From Azorinus chamasolen (taxonomy: Eukaryota > Mollusca > Bivalvia > Cardiida > Solecurtidae), in NCBI GenBank assembly GCA_963576725.1, contig OY755244.1, positions 38,299,855 to 38,363,854 of the forward strand: a DNA stretch of 64,000 nt, given 5' to 3'. Numbering within the stretch: the stretch's first letter is position 1; each line of letters begins with the position of its first letter. The notes beneath the pieces are model-generated. The model was not told the DNA's origin. It did not search any database and saw nothing but the letters and a program-made list of their open reading frames with translations. The translations under genes were made by a program, and so were the position numbers. Positions 1 to 11,497 of the stretch are shown here, in pieces.

Positions 1-152
1 TGACCACAAGCCTCTACCACCGTATTATACACATCAGTTGTTGTTTCTAAGCGATTTCCATCCGAATCAAATAATTTGACAGAAACCTCGTCAGCTCGTT
101 CGCCATTGCCGTCAAATTCGACTATAAACTCCTTGCCGATGACATTAGAAGT
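1..152 (-). CDS. Unrecognised domain part 3 (copy 1), cut by window edge
   Basis: Matches the exon at 7801-7957 with offset 7805. The acceptor (AG at 153-154) is present; the last five exon bases and the donor fall outside the window. Phase 0 entry. Confidence 0.78.
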
Positions 153-614
153 CTGCAAGATATTATGCATATTTGTGTGATCTCACATTGATATTATCTG
201 TTTTGCCTTTCCCATTAGCTTTCACAATAGATTCGTCATTGATGAAAACAGAGTTCTTCAATGTATCAAACATAAATGTTAACAGGTATGCGTGATATCT
301 CACATTGCTATTAATTGACGGCATGTTAACGGCTGCGTTAAAATAATTTGCTTTTGGCCTAGTCAACAGTGTAGACCAAGGACCGTATGTACAGTACATT
401 CTGTAACATATAGCTTGAAGGCCTTTGAAGTAAATTAGCTGTTGGGTTTATGAAAATGATAATAGGAATGAAATAGAGAAATAACACTAAGCCACACACA
501 CACTCACACAAACACATACATGCAGACAGTCTGACATACAGATATGTACACACGTGAACAGATACATATGTACAGAACACACAAACTGTGCCTTATTTTC
601 GCAATGAAACTTAC

Positions 615-793
615 CGTTGTCATTTCATCAGTTTCAACTCCATCCAACGATACCGTTACAACAACACTTAAAGGTTGCATAGGCTTAAGTTTGAAATAAA
701 TTTTGTAAAGGTACGACTCTAGAAAAGACGCAATCAACTCTTCGCCTGGCTCTAGAGTATCACTAAACATCTCACGGATCTCACTGGTCCCGT
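615..793 (-). CDS. 179-bp exon, unrecognised domain part 2 (copy 1)
   Basis: Same sequence, borders and phases as the exon at 8420-8598, exactly 7805 bp away. Acceptor at 794-795, donor GTAAGT (609-614). Confidence 0.78.
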
Positions 794-845
794 CTGCAGT
801 AACAATAGCTGAAACTATAATTAGAATATCTGTGCCACTGTTGAT

Positions 846-3643
846 GCATTAAAATTGCAATCAGTTCCAATTTCTCGAATAGTCAATCTTGATACTTCAT
901 GAAATGCGCCACGTTGTGGCATTCCATATGTAGGTCAGACAGGACGTACTTTAAAAACTAGGTTTCGTGAACACAGTTACCATTGCCGGATCAAAAAAGT
1001 ACGCAATTTTCTTTACCAGCATTTTCGTCATACAGGACATTCTTTCAAAAATGTTTCGGTTCAGTCAGTAGAACAAATTTATTATGATTCTAAAACTACT
1101 AGTAGTTTAAAATCTAACGCTCGTTTTATCACAGAGCTAGACTGGATAAAGAAGTTACAAACACCTTTTCCTTTAGGCCTTAATGATAACATTTTCCAAA
1201 GCGGCAACATTTCTAAAGATCAAAGCATCGATATTTTCTCTATATTTCTATTCGAAAACGTAAAAGTAGATCACATGACAGACGTAGAAATGGTAATATT
1301 AAGCGTAAATTACGTCGTAATATGTCTATTCATGATTTACATACCATTCTAAAACAAACTGGTAAACATTCTATGTTATCTTGTTTATCGTCTTTACCCT
1401 TTTCCTGTCTCAAGTCCATAGACGGAGAGGCTGATAAAATCTATATGCGTACAGATCCGTTAATTAATACTGCCTCACTTATACAAAGTTACACACATCA
1501 TGTTCTTCGTCCACGTATTGATAAAGAATCTGAACATAAAAGACATTTTCTGAAACTTCAGTTCCTAAATAAAGGTATCGATTTTATTGATATTCAAAGT
1601 ATATTTCGTGATAAGAATGTAATCGAAACTATTCCCAAATATTACATCAACTCTGAATCACCTATCATCTGTTATAAATATAATAAACCTATTAGAAATG
1701 TTATTTTTAACTACAATAAAATTATCTCTGACTTAAATATTGATGTTAATACCCCTATTTCTTGAGATTGTAGCATTTCTAGCTTTTGCTATAAACCAGT
1801 TGGTCATGTCATTACTGGTAATTTTGATATCATTAAGGATAAACGTCTCAGGACCCTCCTAACTAAAGGACCTAAATATAGATTACCCTCCCTTATTGAT
1901 TTTGACGCTTGTCGAACTCGTTTTGCGGAAGCTATTCAAGAATTCTGCATCAAATGGTGTCGACGAGAACATGCTGATGTTAATGCCCTTTCGGATTGGA
2001 AGAAATGTATTTTTGATATTATTGATACGCGTATTACTTTTTACAAATCAAATTACCATCTTTTACCACCTCGACCTAGAGTTACATTTCGCTATTTGAA
2101 GAAAAAACATTTCTAATTTTCATCCAAATTATGTTCTTGTTCCTGCTGACAAGGCATCAAATAATGTAATCATTATTTGAAGATTGTATTATGTTGATGT
2201 TTTAAAGAAGGGGCTAACTGATTCAAAAACTTATATAACAGTTCAAACACCTGAAAAAGATATAGTCTCGGAACATGTAAAAAATGTGCAATAACTTTAA
2301 GTCTGGTCCTAACATAAAACAACATAAACTTTCTACTTTGTACTGGATTCCGAAACTACATAAAAACCCTTATAAGGCGCGTTTTATTGCCAACTCTAGC
2401 TGTTGTACCACTACTAAATTATCTATACCTTTGACGTCCTGTCTTACTACGATCAAAGAACATGTAAAACGCTACACTGTGATAAAATATATGAAAATCT
2501 GGTATTAATGTTTTTGGTCCATAAAAAATTCAAATGATGTTTTAACAAAACTTGAAAATGAACAGTATAACATTTCTTTACTGAGCTCTTATGATTTCTC
2601 TACACTCTATATTACTCTACCTCACCATCTTATAAAGGATAAACCGATTAAATTAATAGAAAAAACCTTTGCCAGAGAAAACAAAATGGTCATTGCTTGT
2701 AATGTTCAACGTTCATTCTTTTCGAATTCAGAAGTTGAACATTACACAATGTGGACTTGCCTTGATGTTTGTAGATCTCTTACCTCTCTTTTAGATAATA
2801 TATTTGTGCGTTATGGGGATACCATGTATCGTCAAGTTGTTGGTATACCCATGGGTACAAATTGTGCCCCTCTTGTTGCAGATTTGTTTTTGTATTGCTA
2901 TGAGAGGGATTTTATGCTTAGCTTAAAACCTGATACACAGACCGATATTGTTAATGCTTTTAATAAAACTTCAAGGTATTTAGACGCTATATTGAATTTA
3001 GATAATCCTTATTTTGAAACTATGATTTCCTCAATTTACCCAAAAGAACTGTCTTTAAACAAAGCGAATCAATCTGACATTATAGCTTCATTTTTAGATT
3101 TGAATCTGTAAATTACAAATGATAAAGTTTCGTCCAAAATATACGATAAAAGAGATTTTAATTTTAAAATTGTTAATTATCCTTTTCTAGATGGAGATGT
3201 GCCACGTTCTACATATTATGGGGTTTATATTTCTCAACTTATTCGGTTTGCCCGAGCCTGTTCTTTGCTTGAAGATTTTAACAGACGTAATTTAGTTATA
3301 ACTGATAAACGTCTTAGGCAAGGTTACAGATATCACAAACTTCGGAAAACTTTTTTCTAAATTTTATTATCGAAATTTACCACTCATTAGTAAATATAAT
3401 CTACGGACGTTAATGCAACAAGGCATTTCTCAACCAGACTTTTATGGGGATGCTATCTACAAACTTAGGAAAATTCGGGATCATATCCATTTTCATGATT
3501 TGTTTATTAAACGCATTAAAACATTTAAAAAGAAAGGTTATGATCCTATTATATTGCAACGCACTGCATGTTTGGTTATCGACCCTTTTACAGTCGGTAG
3601 CTACGCTTCCCTCTTTGCTTGCGCGATGACAGGCCGAGGGTAG
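846..3643 (+). pseudogene. Naiad-type GIY-YIG/reverse transcriptase, broken copy 1
   Basis: The endonuclease part reads CGIPYVGQTGRTLKTRFREH and continues to YQHFRHTGHSF. A basic linker (KRKSRSH) leads to MSIHDLHTIL. The RT part has TLYWIPKLHKNPYKARFI, YDFSTLYITLPHHLIK and VVGIPMGTNCAPLVADLFLY; it ends with CAMTGRG. In-frame UGA codons lie at 900-902, 1763-1765 and 2178-2180, at places held by Cys in relatives (see findings). True damage: frameshifts near 1257, 2108, 2284 and 2510, a TAA at about 3109-3111, and the catalytic motif reads RYLDAIL where a second Asp is expected after LD. It cannot make an active enzyme. Confidence 0.85.
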
Positions 3644-3692
3644 TACTCTATGATGGTATACTCTTAAACTTGGATACAGGATGAGCTTACCA
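3638..3692 (+). promoter_or_regulatory. SECIS-like stem-loop after the retroelement stop codon
   Basis: Lower stem GGTA (3639-3642) pairs TACC (3688-3691) and CTC (3646-3648) pairs GAG (3683-3685). Then comes ATGA (3650-3653) facing GGAT (3679-3682), which gives the U-U, G-A, A-G quartet of a SECIS core. An upper stem with GTAT/ATAC follows and an apical loop holds AAA (3666-3668), 12 nt after ATGA. Position right behind the stop fits a 3'-UTR SECIS. The upper stem has two mismatches. Covariance search not run. Confidence 0.55.
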
Positions 3693-4230
3693 GACTCATC
3701 TATTACTTTTTCCCTGTCGTGCCCTTAACGGCTTACCTGCAGGTGCTCTGACTTCAGCAAAGTCATTGAGTACATATTTGACGGATTGTCAAGTTATTAT
3801 GCTATGTTTTACATGTTGTCCTGTGTTCACCGTCGTCTATGTTGTGGGTAAGTCCAGCGGGGATACCTTTATTTACACTATTTGTAAAGATAGGGTGACT
3901 TTGAGAGAAGTGTGAGGCTAGGACGCCCGTAAACCGGTTTAAATCCCTAGTGGTGTTTTTACTACTGACCGTGCCAAGGCGGTACTCTCTTTGTCACCCT
4001 TCCTTTTGTTTGCCTTGTGTCTTTGTGCTTGTGATTTTGTTCGTGTGTGGAACGTTTGTCTCTGGTTCTTGTGTGTCTTTTGGTGTTTTCCGTGTTCATC
4101 TCGTGTATGAGTGTGCGTTTGGTTGTGTGGTTGTGTGTGTGTATATGTGTCATGCTGTCTATCGGTGTTTTGGTGGTGGTTGCGTCTTGTATGTGGCTTT
4201 GCCTGCTTGACTTTACTACTTTTCCATTGT

Positions 4231-4603
4231 TAAACTTCATCGGTGCTATAAACCGACATAAGAACCCAATTAGATAGAGTGTAAATTGTATCCGACGATG
4301 GTTTTGTAAGCACTGTATCAAAATAAAGACGAAAAATAAATGAGGGATTATTACAAATGCCGGTGACCTACGGCGATTTGTTGTATGTTCATAAAAGAGA
4401 GGTTTAACAAAGAACACTGTCACGCCATGCGATAAAGATATACATACACTTATTCAAATAATGTATAGCCTCAAACTTGCCAGCACGTTGAATACGCTAA
4501 AATTGATCAGGGTTATGTGTTATGACTAGTCATACATTATTTAAATATACATTTACGTTTAAAAATGTAAAAATAAAAAGTCAGAGATTGTAACAGTCAA
4601 ATA
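4231..4603. other. Intron sequence with no recognised feature
   Basis: Between the retroelement tail and the donor of the 4610 exon. It also occurs at 12.04-12.42 kb. Holds AATAAA-like sequence at about 4320-4340 but I see no gene. Confidence 0.5.
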
Positions 4604-4609
4604 ACATAC

Positions 4610-4787
4610 CAGTATCTCCGTTTTCATTTCGTGTAAACAATTTCACTGCATTCGTACTATCCATTTCACCACCACACAACTCTAACACTGGAACGAGATA
4701 AAAACACGATATCCTTCCGTAATATTATATCATATTGTTTCCATTTTAATACGATTTCGTTATGACTCAAATTGGAAAATAACATCA
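4610..4787 (-). pseudogene. 178-bp exon, unrecognised domain part 1, frameshifted copy
   Basis: Counterpart of the 177-bp exon at 12424 with the same splice sites (donor GTATGT at 4604-4609). It has one extra A in an A-run on the plus strand (five A's against four, near 4697-4701). The reading frame shifts after DIVF and reaches a TGA about 13 codons later. If real, the C-terminal module is lost or the exon must be skipped; it is phase 1-1 only when 177 bp long. A homopolymer sequencing error is the main alternative. Confidence 0.7.
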
Positions 4788-5329
4788 CTCTGAATTGTTA
4801 CATAAAACACCATGTTGTAGCAAACATAAAATATATTTGAATCGTCCAATAAGTCATCGTAATACCGCAGCAAACATCAGGCAAAACACAGAAGTTATAA
4901 ACGTTCATATGTGATGCCCATATATTGGAAACTGTTAGCAATTTGTGAAATATTGACATGCATATAGCAGAAACGTCTCCTATCATTAACAGCCATTTCC
5001 ATCTGACAAAGTTTTTAATCATAGCACATTACTTTAACCCTAACCTGGTGTTGTTGTTCGGCATAGAGTTGGTAACGACTTCAGTGTCGGTGTCGTTAAT
5101 TGATAATAACACAAGCATGACAACCATACGTGTAGTGGGATATTTATACATATTGCATATGATTTTGTCACTTCCACAATAAATACGCCTGCTAAGAAGG
5201 ACAATTCAGCGATTTGTTCATTTTGTATATGGAATGCATCTTAAACAAGCAAGGAAATTTTGCAACGATATACACTTGTCTTGGAATTTGTTTTTAGTTT
5301 GAACATGAATTCATAAACAGTGAACTTAC

Positions 5330-5359
5330 CAACTGGTGTTGTAATTCCTAGTGATGTGC
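5330..5359 (-). CDS. 30-bp exon (copy 1)
   Basis: A phase 1-1 micro-exon, acceptor TTTACAG (AG at 5360-5361), donor GTAAGT (5324-5329). It encodes TSLGITTPV. Confidence 0.72.
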
Positions 5360-5756
5360 CTGTAAAACAATGGACAACCATTTTATCATTGCATAATTTA
5401 CTTTTGTAAACGTGCTGGTTATTCAACTTGTGAATATGTCCATGTTTGTAAGTAAAACATCATATAACACATCCATTGAACACATTTTATACCATATAGC
5501 GCGTAGATGCGGTTCTGACAAGCTGACAATCGATTTGTCATGTTCGAATTCAACCGTGCATTAGTATTTGTATATAAAAATACTTGGGCCATTTCATTAA
5601 AAACTTTAGATTCAAATTTGAATTTCGAGTGCATTTTAAGTTATAATAAATCAAGTTGTGATACGTTGACACTTGTTTGCAGAAACGTCCGCGTTAATTG
5701 TTCTCAAGGTAAAGCTACATATTTGTGTACCCAATACATATTGTATTTGCCCTTAC

Positions 5757-5813
5757 CTGTTGCGGTAGCAGTTGTTGGACCTAGTGTTGGTACTGTTGAC
5801 GCTGGCGGCCTCG
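5757..5813 (-). CDS. 57-bp Thr/Pro-rich mucin-like exon (copy 1)
   Basis: A phase 1-1 exon, acceptor TAATTTAG (AG at 5814-5815), donor GTAAGG (5751-5756). It encodes RPPASTVPTLGPTTATAT. Confidence 0.8.
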
Positions 5814-6165
5814 CTAAATTAATCAGAACACAGATAATAACATAAACACATGATAATCTTACGGATAATAATTGATAAACAGAATTAATGTCATAACAAA
5901 CGAGCATTGGTATGCTTATGGAAATAATGCTCGAGTTACATGGCAATTGGTAAAATTCTTACGTGCACTAGGAACAAATTTGAATGTGAAAAGCCAACCA
6001 CAGAGTAAATCACTTAGCTGTATTTGATCATAGTGTTAGCTTCATGCAAGAACATGTGCACTAGATATATATTAAAATACGCTGAATAAATAATATTTAG
6101 GGTAAATGTTAAGTGCATAAATTTTACCTCAAACAATGTGAGGGTTTGATTGATGGAATACATAC

Positions 6166-6237
6166 GAAAAGTGCCAGGCGTTGTAGCAATCTCTGTCGGT
6201 GTTGTGGTTGAGCCCATTTCCTCTCCCGCTTCCTCTT
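6166..6237 (-). CDS. 72-bp Glu-then-Thr-rich exon (module copy B)
   Basis: Donor GTATGT (6160-6165), acceptor TCCACAG (AG at 6238-6239) or, 12 bp earlier, TTCAAG (exon end 6249); both keep phase 1. It encodes EEAGEEMGSTTTPTEIATTPG and TF. Counterpart of the exon at 15922. Confidence 0.68.
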
Positions 6238-6808
6238 CTGTGGACACGACTTGAACAGATCAAACAAATGGCACTTAGAGATATATAATTCTATCGATCA
6301 GTAATAATTCTCAAAGAAAAATGTAGGTTAATGATGTTGTCGGAAAATGCTATGTCCGTATCCACAAAGAAATGACAGATATATTTTTTCCGTACCAAAG
6401 GTGAGAAAGAACAATCTACTGATCACCACTAATCTTGGAAAATTAAACGTTATTTGGGATATTTATACCTATTGCGTACGTTTTCGACATCCGAAGAAAA
6501 CAGACAAATACTCTTGCTAAAAGGGAGCAGTCATTGTGCCGTACATTCCCAGATATTAGTCTTCATTTCGTTTCGTTTTCATAAAGAGAAGGCCTCTTTA
6601 AAGCGCATCAATATTTTGCACAACGTTCTGTTCTGAAATTGCTAAATGGCAAACGGTTACCAGAGAATGACTTCTGATCAAGGTAAACACTGGAGAACAC
6701 GCTCTCTAACACAGATAGTATTCCCTTTTCACAAAATTACGAGATACATTTATCTTGAAATGTGTTACAATCGAGCTTGAACTTAAATTCACCGAACAGT
6801 GAACTTAC

Positions 6809-6838
6809 CAGCTGGTGTTGTAATTCTCAGTGATGTTC
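6809..6838 (-). CDS. 30-bp exon (copy 2)
   Basis: A phase 1-1 micro-exon, acceptor TTTACAG (AG at 6839-6840), donor GTAAGT. It encodes TSLRITTPA. Same borders as the copies at 5330 and 12845. Confidence 0.72.
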
Positions 6839-7301
6839 CTGTAAAAAAAGACACAAATTTCATTATTGTAGATATAACTGTCATACACGTGATGTTAACT
6901 CATGTTGCTAGTTTGTCCATGTGTGTAGGTAAAACATCATAGAACACATTTGTGTAACAGTTCAAATAGTTCGTAGATGCGGTTCTGTTAAGCTGTCAAT
7001 CGACTGGTTATGTTTGAATTACATCATGCGATATAATTTGCATATAAGTAATACTCGGGCGAAAGCAATAAAGCTTTATATAAATACACCATTGAATACC
7101 ACTTTGAAAATTGAGCAGTTTAAGGTTCATGTCCAACAGGCCATGGTCGATCCCAATCGCGAGAGATTGGTTTGGTCAATCGATTTTTAGCAACATTTTA
7201 CAACGTTGATGTGTGTTTGCAGAAACGGCTCCCTTAATTGTTTCGCAATGTAAAGTTATATAAGAAAGTGTGTACTTAAATCATATTGCAATAGCCCTCA
7301 C

Positions 7302-7358
7302 CTGTTGCGGTAGCAGTTGGTGGGCTTGTTGTTGGTTCTGGTGTCGTTGTCGGGGTCA
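7302..7358 (-). CDS. 57-bp Thr/Pro-rich mucin-like exon (copy 2)
   Basis: A phase 1-1 exon, acceptor TTTAG-type (AG at 7359-7360), donor GTGAGG (7296-7301). It encodes TPTTTPEPTTSPPTATAT, the most Thr/Pro-rich of the set. First exon of the second module. Confidence 0.8.
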
Positions 7359-7800
7359 CTAAATAAATCATAACACAGACACGATACACTTACGGGTAAT
7401 GATTGAAAAACATAACTAATGTAACAAAGCACTTGCATTGTAATGAGTTTGAAAGTATTGGTCGAATTAATTACGTTGCAATTGGTCAGTCATACATACA
7501 GTAGGTGCGAATTTGAATGTGAAAATAAGCAAACTAAAGATTTAATAACTTAACTGTATTAGAGCATAAGCTTTCGATATAGTAAAGAGTAAGCAGAATA
7601 TCTAGTGTGCACTTCGGCTAAAATCTAATATAGAAGAATCAACGTAGGTGTGGTTTTATTGAGTGACAAGGTGAGAAAACATCGTTTACAGGACAACTAC
7701 CCGCTTTATGAGAATGGTTGGTTTAAACTGTATAAGAAAAACTTCATCAAATGTTACAACCTGCGATGACAATAGACACATTGAATTTGAAGACACAAAC

Positions 7801-7957
7801 CTGGATGACCACAAGCCTCTACCACCGTATTATACACATCAGTTGTTGTTTCTAAGCGATTTCCATCCGAATCAAATAATTTGACAGAAACCTCGTCAGC
7901 TCGTTCGCCATTGCCGTCAAATTCGACTATAAACTCCTTGCCGATGACATTAGAAGT
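7801..7957 (-). CDS. 157-bp exon, unrecognised domain part 3 (copy 2)
   Basis: Enters in phase 0, matching the previous exon, and exits in phase 1. Acceptor ATCTTGCAG (AG at 7958-7959), donor GTTTGT (7795-7800, weak). It encodes TSNVIGKEFIVEFDGNGERA, then DEVSVKLFDSDGNRLETTTD and VYNTVVEACGHP. Acidic, one cysteine; the DSDGN stretch could bind calcium but this is a guess. Completes the 759-base coding module. Confidence 0.78.
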
Positions 7958-8419
7958 CTGCAAGATATTATGCATATTTGTGTGATCTCACATTGATATT
8001 ATCTGTTTTGCCTTTCCCATTAGCTTTCACAACAGATTCGTCATTGATGAAAACAGAGTTCTTCAATGTATCAAACATAAATGTTAACAGGTATGCGTGA
8101 TATCTCACATTGCTATTAATTGACGGCATGTTAACGGCTGCGTTAAAATAATTTGCTTTTGGCCTAGTCAACAGTGTAGACCAAGGACCGTATGTACAGT
8201 ACATTCTGTAACATATAGCTTGAAGGCCTTTGAAGTAAATTAGCTGTTGGGTTTATGAAAATGATAATAGGAATGAAATAGAGAAATAACACTAAGCCAC
8301 ACATACACTCACACAAACACATACATGCAGACAGTCTGACATACAGATATGTACACACGTGAACAGATACATATGTACAGAACACACAAACTGTGCCTTA
8401 TTTTCGCAATGAAACTTAC

Positions 8420-8598
8420 CGTTGTCATTTCATCAGTTTCAACTCCATCCAACGATACCGTTACAACAACACTTAAAGGTTGCATAGGCTTAAGTTTGAA
8501 ATAAATTTTGTAAAGGTACGACTCTAGAAAAGACGCAATCAACTCTTCGCCTGGCTCTAGAGTATCACTAAACATCTCACGGATCTCACTGGTCCCGT
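8420..8598 (-). CDS. 179-bp exon, unrecognised domain part 2 (copy 2)
   Basis: Enters in phase 1 and exits in phase 0. Acceptor TTACTGCAG (AG at 8599-8600), donor GTAAGT (8414-8419). It encodes GTSEIREMFSDTLEPGEELI, then ASFLESYLYKIYFKLKPMQP and LSVVVTVSLDGVETDEMTT. The pattern of hydrophobic strands suggests a folded extracellular domain. The upstream intron holds the Naiad-type retroelement (8.6-12.0 kb). Identical in sequence to the copy at 615-793. Confidence 0.8.
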
Positions 8599-8650
8599 CT
8601 GCAGTAACAATAGCTGAAACTATAATTAGAATATCTGTGCCACTGTTGAT

Positions 8651-11448
8651 GCATTAAAATTGCAATCAGTTCCAATTTCTCGAATAGTCAATCTTGATAC
8701 TTCATGAAATGCGCCACGTTGTGGCATTCCATATGTAGGTCAGACAGGACGTACTTTAAAAACTAGGTTTCGTGAACACAGTTACCATTGCCGGATCAAA
8801 AAAGTACGCAATTTTCTTTACCAGCATTTTCGTCATACAGGACATTCTTTCAAAAATGTTTCGGTTCAGTCAGTAGAACAAATTTATTATGATTCTAAAA
8901 CTACTAGTAGTTTAAAATCTAACGCTCGTTTTATCACAGAGCTAGACTGGATAAAGAAGTTACAAACACCTTTTCCTTTAGGCCTTAATGATAACATTTT
9001 CCAAAGCGGCAACATTTCTAAAGATCAAAGCATCGATATTTTCTCTATATTTCTATTCGAAAACGTAAAAGTAGATCACATGACAGACGTAGAAATGGTA
9101 ATATTAAGCGTAAATTACGTCGTAATATGTCTATTCATGATTTACATACCATTCTAAAACAAACTGGTAAACATTCTATGTTATCTTGTTTATCGTCTTT
9201 ACCCTTTTCCTGTCTCAAGTCCATAGACGGAGAGGCTGATAAAATCTATATGCGTACAGATCCGTTAATTAATACTGCCTCACTTATACAAAGTTACACA
9301 CATCATGTTCTTCGTCCACGTATTGATAAAGAATCTGAACATAAAAGACATTTTCTGAAACTTCAGTTCCTAAATAAAGGTATCGATTTTATTGATATTC
9401 AAAGTATATTTCGTGATAAGAATGTAATCGAAACTATTCCCAAATATTACATCAACTCTGAATCACCTATCATCTGTTATAAATATAATAAACCTATTAG
9501 AAATGTTATTTTTAACTACAATAAAATTATCTCTGACTTAAATATTGATGTTAATACCCCTATTTCTTGAGATTGTAGCATTTCTAGCTTTTGCTATAAA
9601 CCAGTTGGTCATGTCATTACTGGTAATTTTGATATCATTAAGGATAAACGTCTCAGGACCCTCCTAACTAAAGGACCTAAATATAGATTACCCTCCCTTA
9701 TTGATTTTGACGCTTGTCGAACTCGTTTTGCGGAAGCTATTCAAGAATTCTGCATCAAATGGTGTCGACGAGAACATGCTGATGTTAATGCCCTTTCGGA
9801 TTGGAAGAAATGTATTTTTGATATTATTGATACGCGTATTACTTTTTACAAATCAAATTACCATCTTTTACCACCTCGACCTAGAGTTACATTTCGCTAT
9901 TTGAAGAAAAAACATTTCTAATTTTCATCCAAATTATGTTCTTGTTCCTGCTGACAAGGCATCAAATAATGTAATCATTATTTGAAGATTGTATTATGTT
10001 GATGTTTTAAAGAAGGGGCTAACTGATTCAAAAACTTATATAACAGTTCAAACACCTGAAAAAGATATAGTCTCGGAACATGTAAAAAATGTGCAATAAC
10101 TTTAAGTCTGGTCCTAACATAAAACAACATAAACTTTCTACTTTGTACTGGATTCCGAAACTACATAAAAACCCTTATAAGGCGCGTTTTATTGCCAACT
10201 CTAGCTGTTGTACCACTACTAAATTATCTATACCTTTGACGTCCTGTCTTACTACGATCAAAGAACATGTAAAACGCTACACTGTGATAAAATATATGAA
10301 AATCTGGTATTAATGTTTTTGGTCCATAAAAAATTCAAATGATGTTTTAACAAAACTTGAAAATGAACAGTATAACATTTCTTTACTGAGCTCTTATGAT
10401 TTCTCTACACTCTATATTACTCTACCTCACCATCTTATAAAGGATAAACCGATTAAATTAATAGAAAAAACCTTTGCCAGAGAAAACAAAATGGTCATTG
10501 CTTGTAATGTTCAACGTTCATTCTTTTCGAATTCAGAAGTTGAACATTACACAATGTGGACTTGCCTTGATGTTTGTAGATCTCTTACCTCTCTTTTAGA
10601 TAATATATTTGTGCGTTATGGGGATACCATGTATCGTCAAGTTGTTGGTATACCCATGGGTACAAATTGTGCCCCTCTTGTTGCAGATTTGTTTTTGTAT
10701 TGCTATGAGAGGGATTTTATGCTTAGCTTAAAACCTGATACACAGACCGATATTGTTAATGCTTTTAATAAAACTTCAAGGTATTTAGACGCTATATTGA
10801 ATTTAGATAATCCTTATTTTGAAACTATGATTTCCTCAATTTACCCAAAAGAACTGTCTTTAAACAAAGCGAATCAATCTGACATTATAGCTTCATTTTT
10901 AGATTTGAATCTGTAAATTACAAATGATAAAGTTTCGTCCAAAATATACGATAAAAGAGATTTTAATTTTAAAATTGTTAATTATCCTTTTCTAGATGGA
11001 GATGTGCCACGTTCTACATATTATGGGGTTTATATTTCTCAACTTATTCGGTTTGCCCGAGCCTGTTCTTTGCTTGAAGATTTTAACAGACGTAATTTAG
11101 TTATAACTGATAAACGTCTTAGGCAAGGTTACAGATATCACAAACTTCGGAAAACTTTTTTCTAAATTTTATTATCGAAATTTACCACTCATTAGTAAAT
11201 ATAATCTACGGACGTTACTGCAACAAGGCATTTCTCAACCAGACATTTATGGGGATGCTATCTACAAACTTAGGAAAATTCGGGATCATATCCATTTTCA
11301 TGATTTGTTTATTAAACGCATTAAAACATTTAAAAAGAAAGGTTATGATCCTATTATATTGCAACGCACTGCATGTTTGGTTATCGTCCCTTTTACAGTC
11401 GGTAGCTACGCTTCCCTCTTTGCTTGCGCGATGACAGGCCGAGGGTAG
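8651..11448 (+). pseudogene. Naiad-type GIY-YIG/reverse transcriptase, broken copy 2
   Basis: Same domain order and lesions as copy 1. In-frame UGA codons at 8705-8707, 9568-9570 and 9983-9985. The RT motif also reads LDA, so the catalytic loss predates the duplication. Confidence 0.85.
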
Positions 11449-11497
11449 TACTCTATGATGGTATACTCTTAAACTTGGATACAGGATGAGCTTACCA
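11443..11497 (+). promoter_or_regulatory. SECIS-like stem-loop, copy 2
   Basis: Identical to the fold at 3638-3692, following the stop codon of copy 2. Confidence 0.55.

Larger units (their letters stand above)
830..4230 (+). mobile_element. Naiad-type Penelope-like element, copy 1
   Basis: A retroelement in an intron of the host gene, in opposite direction. Order: a GIY-YIG endonuclease region with CCHH-type residues (from about 846), a basic linker, a CxC-like motif at about 1763-1771, then reverse transcriptase to the stop at 3641-3643, then about 600 bp of GT-rich 3' tail. An N-terminal GIY-YIG domain is the permuted order described for Naiad/Chlamys elements; ordinary Penelope elements have it at the C-terminus. 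The 5' edge is uncertain (somewhere 820-880); the 3' edge is set where similarity with other copies ends. Confidence 0.85.
1..7805. repeat. Tandem duplication, unit 1
   Basis: Base 1 aligns with base 7806 and the two stretches run in parallel. From 1 to about 5011 (7806 to about 12833) they differ by only scattered single bases and small indels. From about 5330 the match drops to roughly 95 percent by eye, and near 6.1-6.8 kb (15.9-16.5 kb) to about 90 percent. Unit 1 holds 299 bp (5012-5310) that unit 2 lacks. It includes host exons and a complete copy of the Penelope-like element. Confidence 0.95.

Noticed and set aside
163..399. Minus-strand frame at 163-399 (and 7968-8204) as an exon
   Set aside because: It lies in the intron between the 179- and 157-bp exons, which join in phase 0 without it, and its phase would not match.
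900..2180. Variant genetic code (UGA as Trp) to explain in-frame UGA
   Set aside because: The host exons, the LINE RT frame and the LTR pol frame use UGG for Trp and do not read through UGA. The UGA sites align with Cys, not Trp.
3950..4423. Open frames on both strands in the GT-rich retroelement tail
   Set aside because: Low-complexity GT/CA sequence in a 3'-UTR, not kept in the tails at 20.8, 21.3 and 27.5 kb.
6125..6165. Longer form of the 72-bp exon ending at TTTGAG before GTAAAA
   Set aside because: It would end in phase 0, while the next exon needs phase 1. The GTATGT donor 40 bp earlier fits.
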